A DNA stretch of 64,000 bases from Flavobacterium sp. 140616W15. Lineage in GTDB: Bacteria > Bacteroidota > Bacteroidia > Flavobacteriales > Flavobacteriaceae. The notes beneath the pieces are model-generated. The model was not told the origin of the DNA. It did no database searches and saw nothing but the letters and a program-made list of their open reading frames with translations. Each line of letters opens with the position of its first letter. Position 1 is the stretch's first letter. The position numbers were made by a program, and so were the translations under genes. This document shows, one piece after another, positions 27,462 through 36,179 of this stretch. Where the stretch lies: NCBI RefSeq assembly GCF_003668995.1, contig NZ_CP033068.1:124001-188000 (forward strand), read 5' to 3'.

Positions 27462-27605
27462 TAGCCCCGATTGTAGTGTAAAGCCTTTTTGAGTAAAGCC
27501 CTTATTTTTTCTTGGGTTTACAAAGTGACCAGCGGAAACTTTGTAAACGTATAGAAAAATGGGATTTTAAGAAAAGCTTGTAACGAAAAGCGGGTTGGGA
27601 GCTCC
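27462..27605. repeat. Second copy of the TAGCCCCGATTG element
   Basis: Bounded by TAGCCCCGATTG (27462-27473) and AACGAAAAGCGGG (27582-27594), then TTGGGAGCTCC. Inside, TTTACAAAGT and ACTTTGTAAA form a further inverted repeat. It lies between mbnH and the next gene, opposite in orientation to the copy at 26224-26343. Confidence 0.6.
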
Positions 27606-27621
27606 TAAAAAAAATAATAAA

Positions 27622-28581
27622 ATGAAAAAAATAATAGTTTTAAGTTTGGTTTTAGTTTGCAATTTTACTTTTGCTACAACGGTAAAAGATAGTATTTCGA
27701 GCTTTACATTTCAGCGTTTGGCAATGATGGAAGACTTTGATTGCGATGCTTGTGGCTGTTCTGCAAGTGGTGGAAGCATGGGTTTTAGCTCGATGTTAAA
27801 TACTAATTTTGTTGGAATACGTTATTTCAACCAAAGTTATACGAGCCGCGATGGTATTTTTGCTAATTCTCCCTGGATAGATGAAAATTTTAATACGGTT
27901 CAGGCTTGGGCAAGAATTCCTGTTAGTAAGAGAGTTCAGATTTCGGCATTGGTTCCGTATCATTTTCATAGCCGTGAATTAACCACAGGAACTGAGAGTA
28001 TTTCGGGATTAGGAGATATTTCGGTAATGGCGCTTTATACTGTGTTTGAAACGCAAAAAGACAGTACTGTTTTTACACATAAAGTTGAATTTGGTGGTGG
28101 TGTAAAAATGCCAACAGGGAAATTTAATGAGGCGAATAATGCAGGGAGTGTAAACAAAAGTTTCCAGTTAGGAACAGGAAGTTGGGACTATTTGCTAGTT
28201 TCTGAATATGTAATTAAGAGAAAGAATCTGGGGCTGAATACTATGTTGAACTACGTTATAAAAACCGAAAATGAACAGAAATACCAATATGGGAACCAGT
28301 TTAATTATTCAGGAACATTCTTTTATTTATTTGATTTGCCATCTGTGCAATTAGTTCCTCAATTGGGTTTTGCCGGTGAAGTTTATGCTACAAACAGACA
28401 ACACGGATTAGACTTGCCAAATACAGCGGGAGATATTCTTTTTGGGAAATTTGGATTAGAGGTTGGGAAAGATAAATTTTCGGTTGGTGTAAATGGAATG
28501 CTTCCTATAAACCAAAACTTGTCTAGTGGCGCTATGGAGGCTAATTATCGTTGGAGTATAAATCTGAATTATACACTGTAG
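27622..28581 (+). CDS. Outer-membrane beta-barrel protein with Cys cluster (copper cluster)
   Basis: The 319-residue product has a signal peptide (VLSLVLVCNFTFA) and, early in the mature part, FDCDACGCSASGG, a possible metal site. The rest is alternating beta strands ending in a Tyr/Leu barrel terminus (RWSINLNYTL), the pattern of a transporter-type outer-membrane barrel. Its position after mbnH suggests uptake or export in the same pathway. The ATG at 27622 was chosen over a TTG at 27595, which sits in the repeat element. Confidence 0.8.
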   Translation: MKKIIVLSLVLVCNFTFATTVKDSISSFTFQRLAMMEDFDCDACGCSASGGSMGFSSMLNTNFVGIRYFNQSYTSRDGIFANSPWIDENFNTVQAWARIPVSKRVQISALVPYHFHSRELTTGTESISGLGDISVMALYTVFETQKDSTVFTHKVEFGGGVKMPTGKFNEANNAGSVNKSFQLGTGSWDYLLVSEYVIKRKNLGLNTMLNYVIKTENEQKYQYGNQFNYSGTFFYLFDLPSVQLVPQLGFAGEVYATNRQHGLDLPNTAGDILFGKFGLEVGKDKFSVGVNGMLPINQNLSSGAMEANYRWSINLNYTL

Positions 28582-28661
28582 CTGGATTCATAATCTTTGA
28601 GATTTATTAAGTTTGCTTTGTAAGATTTATATGTTAATTTCACGATGTTTTATTTGTAGAT

Positions 28662-29057
28662 ATGAAATTAAGAAAAATAACTATCGAGGATGAGGTTTAT
28701 CTATATGTGATGAAGGGAAATATCGATTTTTCTTCTCAAGAGAGCACATTGTCATTAAAAATATTTCTAAGCGATTATAAGCAAACCCCATTGTTCGTTA
28801 ATTTTGTAACCTGGGATGATCCAATAATTGGTCATCCTTTGAATTTTGGATTTCCTCTTTTTAAACTATTAACTGGCGAAAAAGAGGTTGTTAATCTGAA
28901 TAGACCTAAATATGTTAGAGAATGTATTTTATATGGTTTGGAAAAAGGATGGAATGGGAAAAATAAATTGGAACCACTTGATGGATTAGAAATATTAAGT
29001 AATCTGGGTTACGATGTTTCTATTTTAACCATTAAAAAAGAGGATAGCACTAAATAA
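28662..29057 (+). CDS. Unknown cytosolic protein
   Basis: The 131-residue product has no signal peptide or membrane segment. Visible features are an N-terminal MKLRKITIEDEVYLY beta region and a conserved-looking RPKYVRECILYGLEKGW plus LDGLEILSNLGYDVSIL near the end. I do not recognise the family. It begins a group of three small cytosolic genes (28662-30437). Confidence 0.7.
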   Translation: MKLRKITIEDEVYLYVMKGNIDFSSQESTLSLKIFLSDYKQTPLFVNFVTWDDPIIGHPLNFGFPLFKLLTGEKEVVNLNRPKYVRECILYGLEKGWNGKNKLEPLDGLEILSNLGYDVSILTIKKEDSTK

Positions 29058-29232
29058 GACTAAATAAGAGAAGACTTCTATATCAATACGTTTAAAAACT
29101 TGTGGATATGGGAGTTTTTTTATGCGTGATGGTTAAGGGAAATTATACGCTATTATGATGGTTTGTAAGAATAGGTTTTTAAATTTGTGATGCGATTGAG
29201 CAAATTAAAATAGATAGAAGTAAAGAGAAAGA

Positions 29233-30153
29233 ATGGAGTTAAATAAGAAAAGTAAAAATAGGGTTCTTAAAGCTGTTAATAGTGAAATGTCTTATAAGAA
29301 ATTAACTGCTTCCGAGTTACATCAGTTCGTTCAGCATTGGAATTATGATGATGGTATTGAGCCTTTTAATTGGATCGTAAAGCAAAAGATTTGTGATAAA
29401 GGCACCGCTCTTTGTTTGTATTGGTTTCTTCAGCCCGATTATTTTTGCAAGTTTAAAAATGAAGACGAAATAAAAGAGGATGTAAATTATGAAACGTATA
29501 AGTTAATAAAAGAAATTGAGCAGCGATACTGTAACAGTTTTTATGAGGATGAGAATTTCTCTTTCAATCCTAAAGATGAATTTTTGGATGAAAATTCTAA
29601 TACGAGATGTATTCCTAAAGAAATGCTTGAGAAATCAGCAGGAACTATTTTTGAACGACAGGATATTGAATTTGCTTTTTTAAGAAAGCCAAATGAAAAA
29701 GAATTAAAAGCGATTGATGCTAAAATAAAAGATGCTATAAAAACGATTCAAGGTTCAAATTCTGATTTTATTTATGGTGAAACCGATATTGCAATTCAAG
29801 CAATAATAGAAAGTATTGAGTACTGGAAAGGAAAAGAATTAGGAAAAATAAAAATTAATAACCTGTCTTATTTATGGATGGATTGTGTGCACAAACAGCA
29901 CAATTGGGATTGGATTATCTGGGATTGGGAAACAGGAAAGAATGTAGGTGTAACAAACGCTACAAAAGAACTGACTTGCCTAGCTGATACAATTATAAAT
30001 CATACAATAGATGGATTTATGCCAAGTTTAATAATTGCCGATTTATATAAAGATCTAGAAGAAGTAACTAATTTTTATGATTTAAAAAGAGATCCTTATA
30101 GCGGTATTGGATTGTTATTTAGTACCGATCATATGAGTTTTAGAGATTTATAA
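29233..30153 (+). CDS. DUF4274 domain protein
   Basis: The 306-residue product shows the DUF4274-like pattern ASELHQFVQHWNYDDGIEPF followed by WIVKQKICDKGTALCLYWFL near residues 20-70, then unclassified sequence including WMDCVHKQHNWDWIIWDWE. No signal peptide is present. DUF4274 proteins have no known function. The region 29058-29232 before it shows nothing notable. Confidence 0.7.
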   Translation: MELNKKSKNRVLKAVNSEMSYKKLTASELHQFVQHWNYDDGIEPFNWIVKQKICDKGTALCLYWFLQPDYFCKFKNEDEIKEDVNYETYKLIKEIEQRYCNSFYEDENFSFNPKDEFLDENSNTRCIPKEMLEKSAGTIFERQDIEFAFLRKPNEKELKAIDAKIKDAIKTIQGSNSDFIYGETDIAIQAIIESIEYWKGKELGKIKINNLSYLWMDCVHKQHNWDWIIWDWETGKNVGVTNATKELTCLADTIINHTIDGFMPSLIIADLYKDLEEVTNFYDLKRDPYSGIGLLFSTDHMSFRDL

Positions 30154-30191
30154 GTAGTGTTTTTATTTGTGGATTCAAAAGAAAGAAATAT

Positions 30192-30437
30192 ATGGAATCA
30201 ATTATTGCGAAGAGAATAAAGAAAGCTTTTTTAACTGAGTTTCCATCAGAATCACTAAGACAACTTGCAATCGATTTGAATAAAGATGGGATTAGTAAGG
30301 AAAGTATCTTAAAAGAATTTTATGAGTTTGATGCTTTTTTGATAGAGGAGCGTAGGGATAGTGAAGTTGATATTCTTGAGGATGTAATAGAGATGATGGC
30401 AGGTTATTATGTAGGTAGGAATTTAGATTTGAAATAA
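30192..30437 (+). CDS. Unknown 81-residue acidic protein
   Basis: A small protein, helical and acidic, starting MESIIAKRIKKAFLTEFP, with ESILKEFYEFDAFLIEERRD and DILEDVIEMMAGYYVGRNL. No family was recognised. It follows the DUF4274 gene by 38 bases and may be co-transcribed. Confidence 0.6.
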   Translation: MESIIAKRIKKAFLTEFPSESLRQLAIDLNKDGISKESILKEFYEFDAFLIEERRDSEVDILEDVIEMMAGYYVGRNLDLK

Positions 30438-30572
30438 TCAGATGCAAGTATTTTGCCTAGAGGGTAAATAATAAAGGAAAATACAGTTGAAGTTTATAGT
30501 AATTTCGCTTTTAATAGCGTCTTACATAGTTGGAATTGCTTAATTTTGCAGTCCAATTTTAATAAAAATAAT

Positions 30573-31505
30573 ATGTTTCAGAGTAAAAATTTGTGGTTTG
30601 TAGTTTTGGTTTCGTTCATTTTTAATTTTGGTTTTGCCCAAGAAAATGAATATTTATTAAAGTTTAAAACCGCTAAAGAACTGCAAAAGTTTTTAAAATA
30701 TTCTAAAAAAACTATTCCATTGGTAAGTGCACATAGAGGTGGTCCAACAGTTGGGTTTCCTGAAAATTGTACACAAACATTTGCTAATGCAATAAAGTAT
30801 AATCCAACAATTGTAGAGACAGATATTGCTTTTAGTAAGGATTCAGTTTTAGTAATGATGCATGATAATACGCTAGACAGAACAACAACTGGAACAGGTG
30901 TAATCGAAGGATATACTTATAAAGAATTACAACAGCTTTTCTTAAAAGATACAGAAGGAAAAGTAACTCCATATAAAATTGAAACTTTAGACGAAATTTT
31001 GCAATGGGGTAAAGACAAAGTAATCTATAATTTGGATATTAAAAAAGGAGTTCCAATGCAAATGATTGTTGATGCAGTAAGAAGAAATAAAGCAGAGGCT
31101 TATTCTGTAATTATTACTTATAACGCAACACAAGCTGCTGAGGCTGCTAAATTGGCACCAGATTTAATGATTTCGGTTTCGGCAAGAGGAAAAGAAGATA
31201 TAGAACGTATGGAAGCATTAGGCGTTAAAGCCAATAAAATGATTGCATTTGTAGGTACTAAAGAACCAAAACCAGAAGTATATGAGTATTTACACAGTCG
31301 TAAAATTTCTTGTATTCTTGGAACAATGGGGAATCTTGACAAAAGTGCTGCCGCTAAAGGTGATGAATTGTATTACAATCTGGTTGCTAATGGAGCCGAT
31401 GTGCTTTCGACAGATCGTAACGTAGAAGCGGGTAAGCAACTAATGAAATATGCAACAGATAAAAAATTAAAGTCAAAACATATTGTGGTTAAGAAAACTA
31501 AATAA
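30573..31505 (+). CDS. Glycerophosphodiester phosphodiesterase family protein
   Basis: The 310-residue product has a signal peptide (VVLVSFIFNFGFAQ) and the GDPD core: SAHRGGPTVGFPENCTQTFANAI with the catalytic His-Arg pair, VETDIAFSKDSVLVMMHDNTLDRTT and VIYNLDIKKG. It should hydrolyse glycerophosphodiesters to glycerol-3-phosphate and an alcohol, in the periplasm. TAATTTTG at 30541-30548 matches the -7 consensus. An upstream TTG start is possible, but the ATG at 30573 fits the signal peptide. Confidence 0.92.
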   Translation: MFQSKNLWFVVLVSFIFNFGFAQENEYLLKFKTAKELQKFLKYSKKTIPLVSAHRGGPTVGFPENCTQTFANAIKYNPTIVETDIAFSKDSVLVMMHDNTLDRTTTGTGVIEGYTYKELQQLFLKDTEGKVTPYKIETLDEILQWGKDKVIYNLDIKKGVPMQMIVDAVRRNKAEAYSVIITYNATQAAEAAKLAPDLMISVSARGKEDIERMEALGVKANKMIAFVGTKEPKPEVYEYLHSRKISCILGTMGNLDKSAAAKGDELYYNLVANGADVLSTDRNVEAGKQLMKYATDKKLKSKHIVVKKTK

Positions 31506-31510
31506 AAAAA

Positions 31511-31539
31511 AAGAGCTTCAATTTTGAAGCTTTTTTTTT
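31511..31539 (+). terminator. GDPD gene terminator
   Basis: AGCTTCAA, short loop, TTGAAGCT followed by nine T, directly after the stop. Confidence 0.9.
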
Positions 31540-31640
31540 GCTGCCTGTAAAATTACTTTGCGATTAATTACTTAATTTTAATGAATAAAGAATTCTAATT
31601 TTAAAGATAGCACCATATGGATTTAGATCGAGTAGCAGGC

Positions 31641-32642
31641 ATGAATAAAATAACATTTTTCTCGGCTCAGCCATATGATAAAACTTTTTTTAATAAGCAT
31701 AATTGTGAGTTCGGATTTGATCTGGAGTTTTTTGAAACACAGCTTAATAAGCATACCGTAAATTTAATTCAGAGTTCAAATATTATCTGTGTTTTTGTAA
31801 ATGATATAGTTGATGAAGCAGTAATTAAACAGCTAGCAGAAAAAGGGGTAAAGATAATTGCTTTGCGTTGTGCGGGTTTTAATAATGTTAATCTTGAAGT
31901 TGCAAAGAAATACGGAATTCATGTATGCAGAGTTCCTGCGTATTCTCCCGAAGCTGTTGCCGAGCATGCAATGGCAATGATCCTTACTCTTAATCGTAAA
32001 ACGCATAAAGCCTATAACAGAGTTCGTGAGCAGAATTTCTCTCTAAATGGATTGTTAGGATTTGATTTGAATGGTAAAACAATAGGCATAATTGGTACAG
32101 GTAATATAGGTAAAGCTTTCTCTAAAATTGTAAAAGGTTTTGGGTGTAAAATTCTTGCTTATGATATTGTCGCCAATCCCGAAATGGAAAAAGATGGTGT
32201 TGTGTTTACCGATTTGCAAACTGTTTTTAAAGAAAGTGATATTATCTCATTACATTGTCCGTTAAACGAAAAAACAAAACATATCATAAATAAAGATTCA
32301 TTGATACACATGAAAAATAATGTGATGATTATTAATACTAGTCGTGGTGCATTAATAGAAACGGGAAGTGTTATCGAAGCACTTAAAGAAGGTAAAGTAG
32401 GGTATTTGGGTATTGATGTGTATGAACAAGAGGAGAAGTTATTTTTTAGAGATCTTTCTGAAGATATTATAAAAGATGATGCCATTCAGCGATTAATGAG
32501 TTTTCCTAATGTGTTAGTTACGGCACATCAGGCTTTCTTTACCAGTGAAGCATTGACACAAATTGTACTAGTAACGTATAATAATATCAAAGAATTATTG
32601 ATAAAAAAAGATATTGAAAATAAATTGGCTTTGTTAGTATAA
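31641..32642 (+). CDS. D-lactate dehydrogenase-like 2-hydroxyacid dehydrogenase
   Basis: The 333-residue product (start MNKITFFSAQPYD) is a D-isomer-specific 2-hydroxyacid dehydrogenase: an NAD-binding GIIGTGNIGKAF, catalytic Arg in INTSRGALIETG, then Glu and the His in VTAHQAFFTSEAL. The N-terminal PYDKTFF pattern matches fermentative D-lactate dehydrogenases. An in-frame ATG at 31617 would add eight residues. It probably reduces pyruvate to D-lactate. Confidence 0.9.
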   Translation: MNKITFFSAQPYDKTFFNKHNCEFGFDLEFFETQLNKHTVNLIQSSNIICVFVNDIVDEAVIKQLAEKGVKIIALRCAGFNNVNLEVAKKYGIHVCRVPAYSPEAVAEHAMAMILTLNRKTHKAYNRVREQNFSLNGLLGFDLNGKTIGIIGTGNIGKAFSKIVKGFGCKILAYDIVANPEMEKDGVVFTDLQTVFKESDIISLHCPLNEKTKHIINKDSLIHMKNNVMIINTSRGALIETGSVIEALKEGKVGYLGIDVYEQEEKLFFRDLSEDIIKDDAIQRLMSFPNVLVTAHQAFFTSEALTQIVLVTYNNIKELLIKKDIENKLALLV

Positions 32643-32712
32643 AGCAGATTTACTTGTATGTAGCAATAATTTATTTTTGTAATTTTAAGACTTTTAAAAA
32701 AAATATGAAATC

Positions 32713-33318
32713 ATGAGAAAGACAATTCTTCTAGGCTTAGTATTAATTAGTTTGTATTCTTGCCGCGAAAAAGAAACTTCAATCGATGGGGTAAAAGATA
32801 TTGATTCAACTACAATGGAGGCCAATACTCAAAGCGACTCAATAATAGCAAATGATAATTTATCAGGGATAGATGAAAAAATAGTTGATTTAATTCGCAA
32901 ACAACTAACTACAGTATTGTTGAAAAACGATTTGGCAGCAATGACAAAAGAAGATCGCTTTTTTTACTACGATGCTTTTGATTTAAATAATGACGGAAAA
33001 GACGAGTATATTGTTGGTTTCTCTAGCCCTTATTTTTGTGGTACGGGAGGCTGTTCAGGCTTTATTTTAAAAAATGACGGAAGTTTATTGAATAATTTTA
33101 CAGTAACCGATTTTCCTTTTTTTGTTGGCCCTAATACTTCCGAGAAATTTCAGGATCTTATAGTAAGCAGTAAAGGAGTTTTATATAATGTAAAAATGAA
33201 AAATGGCAAATATCCTTCTAATCCATCAGTTCAGGAAAAATGGAAAGGGGAAGTTCCAGAAGAATCTCCTTCAATTCTGGATATAGATAATAAAAAATTT
33301 CAGAAGATTTCCTTTTAA
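32713..33318 (+). CDS. Lipoprotein with Asp-rich calcium-type loop
   Basis: The 201-residue product has a lipobox (SLYSCREK) and a Ser/Asp-rich linker, then FDLNNDGKDEYIVGFSSPYF, an EF-hand/FG-GAP-like loop with regular Asp/Asn. CGTGGCSGFIL has two Cys that could form a disulfide. The function is unknown; similar lipoproteins occur widely in Bacteroidota. A strong bidirectional hairpin follows. Confidence 0.8.
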   Translation: MRKTILLGLVLISLYSCREKETSIDGVKDIDSTTMEANTQSDSIIANDNLSGIDEKIVDLIRKQLTTVLLKNDLAAMTKEDRFFYYDAFDLNNDGKDEYIVGFSSPYFCGTGGCSGFILKNDGSLLNNFTVTDFPFFVGPNTSEKFQDLIVSSKGVLYNVKMKNGKYPSNPSVQEKWKGEVPEESPSILDIDNKKFQKISF

Positions 33319-33340
33319 GGATTTAGAAGATTAAAAAAAT

Positions 33341-33378
33341 AACCCCGACAGATTTTAAAATCTGTCGGGGTTATTTTT
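33341..33378. terminator. Bidirectional terminator hairpin
   Basis: A perfect palindrome, AACCCCGACAGA(TTTTAAAA)TCTGTCGGGGTT, has T tracts on both sides. It can end both the lipoprotein gene (+) and the small minus-strand ORF at 33415. A near-identical hairpin with compensatory changes (T/A for C/G) lies at 33541-33572. Confidence 0.85.
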
Positions 33379-33414
33379 TGTATTAAATAGAGAATAATTA
33401 AACGATTTGTTTAA

Positions 33415-33495
33415 TTATTTCGATAGCCATTCTAGATCTTCTTTGCTTTTATATAGAATATCTTGTTCATCTTCTGTTAATTTGTAGATACTCAT
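33415..33495 (-). CDS. Possible 26-residue microprotein
   Basis: Minus strand ATG 33495 opens 26 codons (MSIYKLTEDEQDILYKSK..., ending WLSK) placed exactly between two terminator hairpins, with nothing else in the gap. The sequence is acidic, helical and not low-complexity. It could be a real microprotein or a chance frame. Confidence 0.35.
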   Translation of the reverse strand: MSIYKLTEDEQDILYKSKEDLEWLSK

Positions 33496-33540
33496 ATTGC
33501 AATAGTTTTGATTAATAAAAGGGTGCAAAAAATCAATAAA

Positions 33541-33572
33541 AAACCCGATAGATTTTAAAATCTATCGGGTTT
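33541..33572 (-). terminator. lysS terminator
   Basis: The palindrome AAACCCGATAGA(TTTTAAAA)TCTATCGGGTTT is followed on the minus strand by TTTATTG and T-rich sequence. It lies 23 bases after the lysS stop. Confidence 0.85.
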
Positions 33573-33594
33573 GTATTTTATGATAAATAGTGAA

Positions 33595-35295
33595 TTACTC
33601 AACCAATTCGACAAATTTAAATTCGCCTTCAACTGCAACTTTAGTCAAACCGTGTTTTGACAAATTTTTCATTGCAGCATCCCATTTTTTACCGCTTAAA
33701 TTAGCTGTAACTTTTAGTTGTGCAAGATCCATTTTGTTTTCGTTTTCTTTAAGGAAGTGTATAATTGCTTTCTCCTCATCAGATAATTCAATAGATTGTT
33801 TTTTCTCTGGACGCATTTGTGGGAACAATAATACTTCTTGGATAGAGGCATTATTGGTTAAGTACATAATCAAACGATCCATTCCGATACCCATACCAGA
33901 TGTTGGAGGCATACCGTATTCTAGTGCTCTTAAGAAATCTTCGTCGATAATACCATTAGCTTCATCATCACCTTTTTCAGACAAACGCATTTGATCTTCA
34001 AAACGCTCACGTTGGTCAATTGGGTCATTCAATTCAGAATAGGCATTTGCTATTTCTTTACCACAAACCATTAATTCAAAACGTTCTGTAAGTTCTGGAT
34101 TATCACGGTGCTCTTTACATAAAGGAGACATTTCTTTAGGGTAATCTGTGATGAAAGTTGGCTGAATGTAGTTTCCTTCGCATTTTGCTCCGAAAATTTC
34201 ATCAATTAGTTTTCCTTTCCCCATTGTTTTGTCAACTTCAATTCCCATTCCTCTTGCAGCATCAAACAACTCTTCTTCTGTTTTACCAGAAATGTCAAAA
34301 CCTGTAAAATGTTTGATAGAATCTGTCATTGTAACACGAGCATAAGGTGCTTTAAAGTTAATTTGGTGTTCACCAAAAGTAACTTCGCTAGTACCGTTTA
34401 CTGCAATAGCACAATGCTCAAGTAAACCTTCAGCAAATTCCATCATCCAGTTGTAGTCTTTGTAGGCTACATATATTTCCATCGCGGTAAATTCAGGATT
34501 ATGCGTTCTGTCCATTCCTTCATTTCTAAAGTTTTTAGAGAACTCATAAACACCTTCAAAACCACCAACAATTAATCTTTTTAGATACAATTCGTTTGCA
34601 ATACGCATGTATAGCGGAATGTCAAGCGAATTATGATGCGTGATAAAAGGTCTTGCCGAAGCTCCACCTGCAATTGATTGCAAAATAGGAGTCTCCACTT
34701 CAAGGTAACCTGCATCATTAAAATAGTTACGCATAGCGCTAAACAATTTCGTACGCTTAATGAATGTTTCTTTAACGTGTTGATTAACCGTTAAATCCAC
34801 ATAACGCATTCTGTAACGTAATTCAGCATCATTAAATGCATCGTGTACATTTCCGTCTTCGTCTACTTTAGGTAAAGGAAGCGGACGCAATGTTTTACTT
34901 AAGAAAGTAAAACCGCTTACACGAATACATTTTGCTCCAACCTGAGTCGTAAACAATTCTCCTTCGATACCAATAAAATCACCTAAATCAGTTAATTTTT
35001 TAAATACCTGATTGTATAACGTTTTATCATCTCTTTCACACAAAACATCACGATTAACATATAATTGAATACGTCCTTCGCTATCTTGTAATTCAGCAAA
35101 ACAAGCTTTTCCCTGATCTCTAACACTCATCAAACGTCCAGCAACAATAACCTTCTTACCTTCTTCAAAAGACTCCTTAATTTGCTTCGAAGTATGATTT
35201 ACAGGAAAAAGATTAGCAGGATAAGGATTGATTCCTAAGTTGCGTAAGTTTTGAAGTTTTTCTCTTCGGATGATTTCTTGTTCAGATAAGGCCAT
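33595..35295 (-). CDS. lysS: Lysyl-tRNA synthetase (class II)
   Basis: The 566-residue product has the N-terminal anticodon-binding OB domain (about residues 60-150) and class II motifs 2 (FSKNFRNEGMDRTHNPEFT) and 3 (GMGIGMDRLIMYLTNNASIQ). It charges tRNA-Lys. It is about 60 residues longer than the E. coli enzyme; the extra C-terminal part (from about residue 505, SIELSDEEKAIIHFLKENEN) looks like a winged-helix extension common in Bacteroidota. A terminator hairpin follows. Confidence 0.97.
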   Translation of the reverse strand: MALSEQEIIRREKLQNLRNLGINPYPANLFPVNHTSKQIKESFEEGKKVIVAGRLMSVRDQGKACFAELQDSEGRIQLYVNRDVLCERDDKTLYNQVFKKLTDLGDFIGIEGELFTTQVGAKCIRVSGFTFLSKTLRPLPLPKVDEDGNVHDAFNDAELRYRMRYVDLTVNQHVKETFIKRTKLFSAMRNYFNDAGYLEVETPILQSIAGGASARPFITHHNSLDIPLYMRIANELYLKRLIVGGFEGVYEFSKNFRNEGMDRTHNPEFTAMEIYVAYKDYNWMMEFAEGLLEHCAIAVNGTSEVTFGEHQINFKAPYARVTMTDSIKHFTGFDISGKTEEELFDAARGMGIEVDKTMGKGKLIDEIFGAKCEGNYIQPTFITDYPKEMSPLCKEHRDNPELTERFELMVCGKEIANAYSELNDPIDQRERFEDQMRLSEKGDDEANGIIDEDFLRALEYGMPPTSGMGIGMDRLIMYLTNNASIQEVLLFPQMRPEKKQSIELSDEEKAIIHFLKENENKMDLAQLKVTANLSGKKWDAAMKNLSKHGLTKVAVEGEFKFVELVE

Positions 35296-35497
35296 TATAT
35301 ACTGTTTTTTAAGTGTGCAAAGATAGTCAAATTTGAAAAAGTGGCAATTTCAAAATTTGAAAATAATTTTAGTTTTTTTAGAAGCAGAAATATTTCGGTT
35401 TTAGATAGCGTTTTTGAGAGAGAAGGAGGGGATGTGAAAAGAGAAAAGAGAAAAGAGAAAAGTGAAATGTAAGATGTGAAAAGTGATTTGTTGTTAG

Positions 35498-36070
35498 TTT
35501 CAAGTTTCAAGTGAAAAATCTGCCAAATCTCCTAAATCTGGTGCTAAAAAAATCATTAATTAGCCACTAATCATTTTTAAACTTCAGGTTAAAAAACTGC
35601 GGCTTGGCGAGAGAATTATCAGACGATGTAGTTCTTGTTGTTTCAGGTTTCAGGTTTCAGGTTTCAGGTTTCAAGTTTCAAGTTTCAAGTTTCAAGTGAA
35701 AAATCTGCCAAATCTCCTAAATCTGCGCGCTAAAAAAATCATTAATTAGCCACTAATCATTTTTAAACTTCAGGTTAAAAAACTGTGGCTTGGCGAGAGA
35801 ATTACCAGACGATGTAGTTCTTGTTGTTTCAGGTTTCAAGTTTCAAGTTTCAAGTGAAAAATCTGCCAAATCTCCTAAATCTGCGTGCTAAAAAACTCAT
35901 TAATTAGCAACTAATTATTTTTAAACTTCAGGTTAAAAAACTACGGCTTGGCGAGAGAATTACCAAACAATGTGGTTCTTGTTGTTTCAGGTTTCAAGTT
36001 AAAAAACTTTGCGTTCCTTGCGTATCTAGATAGCTATTGGCATTGCGAACTTTGCGGTTAAGCTTCATGT
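35498..36070. repeat. Long tandem repeat array with TTTCAGG/TTTCAAG heptamers
   Basis: Three copies of a unit of about 158-185 bases start near 35511, 35696 and 35854 (first bases GTGAAAAATCTGCCAAATCT). Each holds TCATTAATTAGC, AAACTTCAGGTTAAAAAACT, CGGCTTGGCGAGAGAATTA and GATGTAGTTCTTGTTGTTTC, or close variants. They are joined by runs of TTTCAGG and TTTCAAG heptamers; heptamer number explains the length differences. The array ends (36000-36070) in TTTGCGTTCCTTGCGTATCT, which is the reverse complement of the unit at 41941-42285. No coding potential. Confidence 0.8.
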
Positions 36071-36179
36071 TTCAAGTTAAAATAGTGCTAGTGTTTTCTC
36101 TGAGAAACTTCGTAGGATAACTTTTTTAGAACAAAACTTCAGTACATTAGCAACTCAGATTCTAAGCCTTTAAATAAAT

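Noticed and set aside
35295..35510. 71-codon minus-strand frame next to lysS
   Set aside because: It is built from repetitive GAAAAGAGAAAAG-like sequence (Ser/Leu/Phe-rich) with no family pattern.
35498..36070. CRISPR array suggested by regularly repeated sequence
   Set aside because: Units are 158-185 bases, without unique spacers of equal length, and no cas genes are near; the same holds for 41941-42285.
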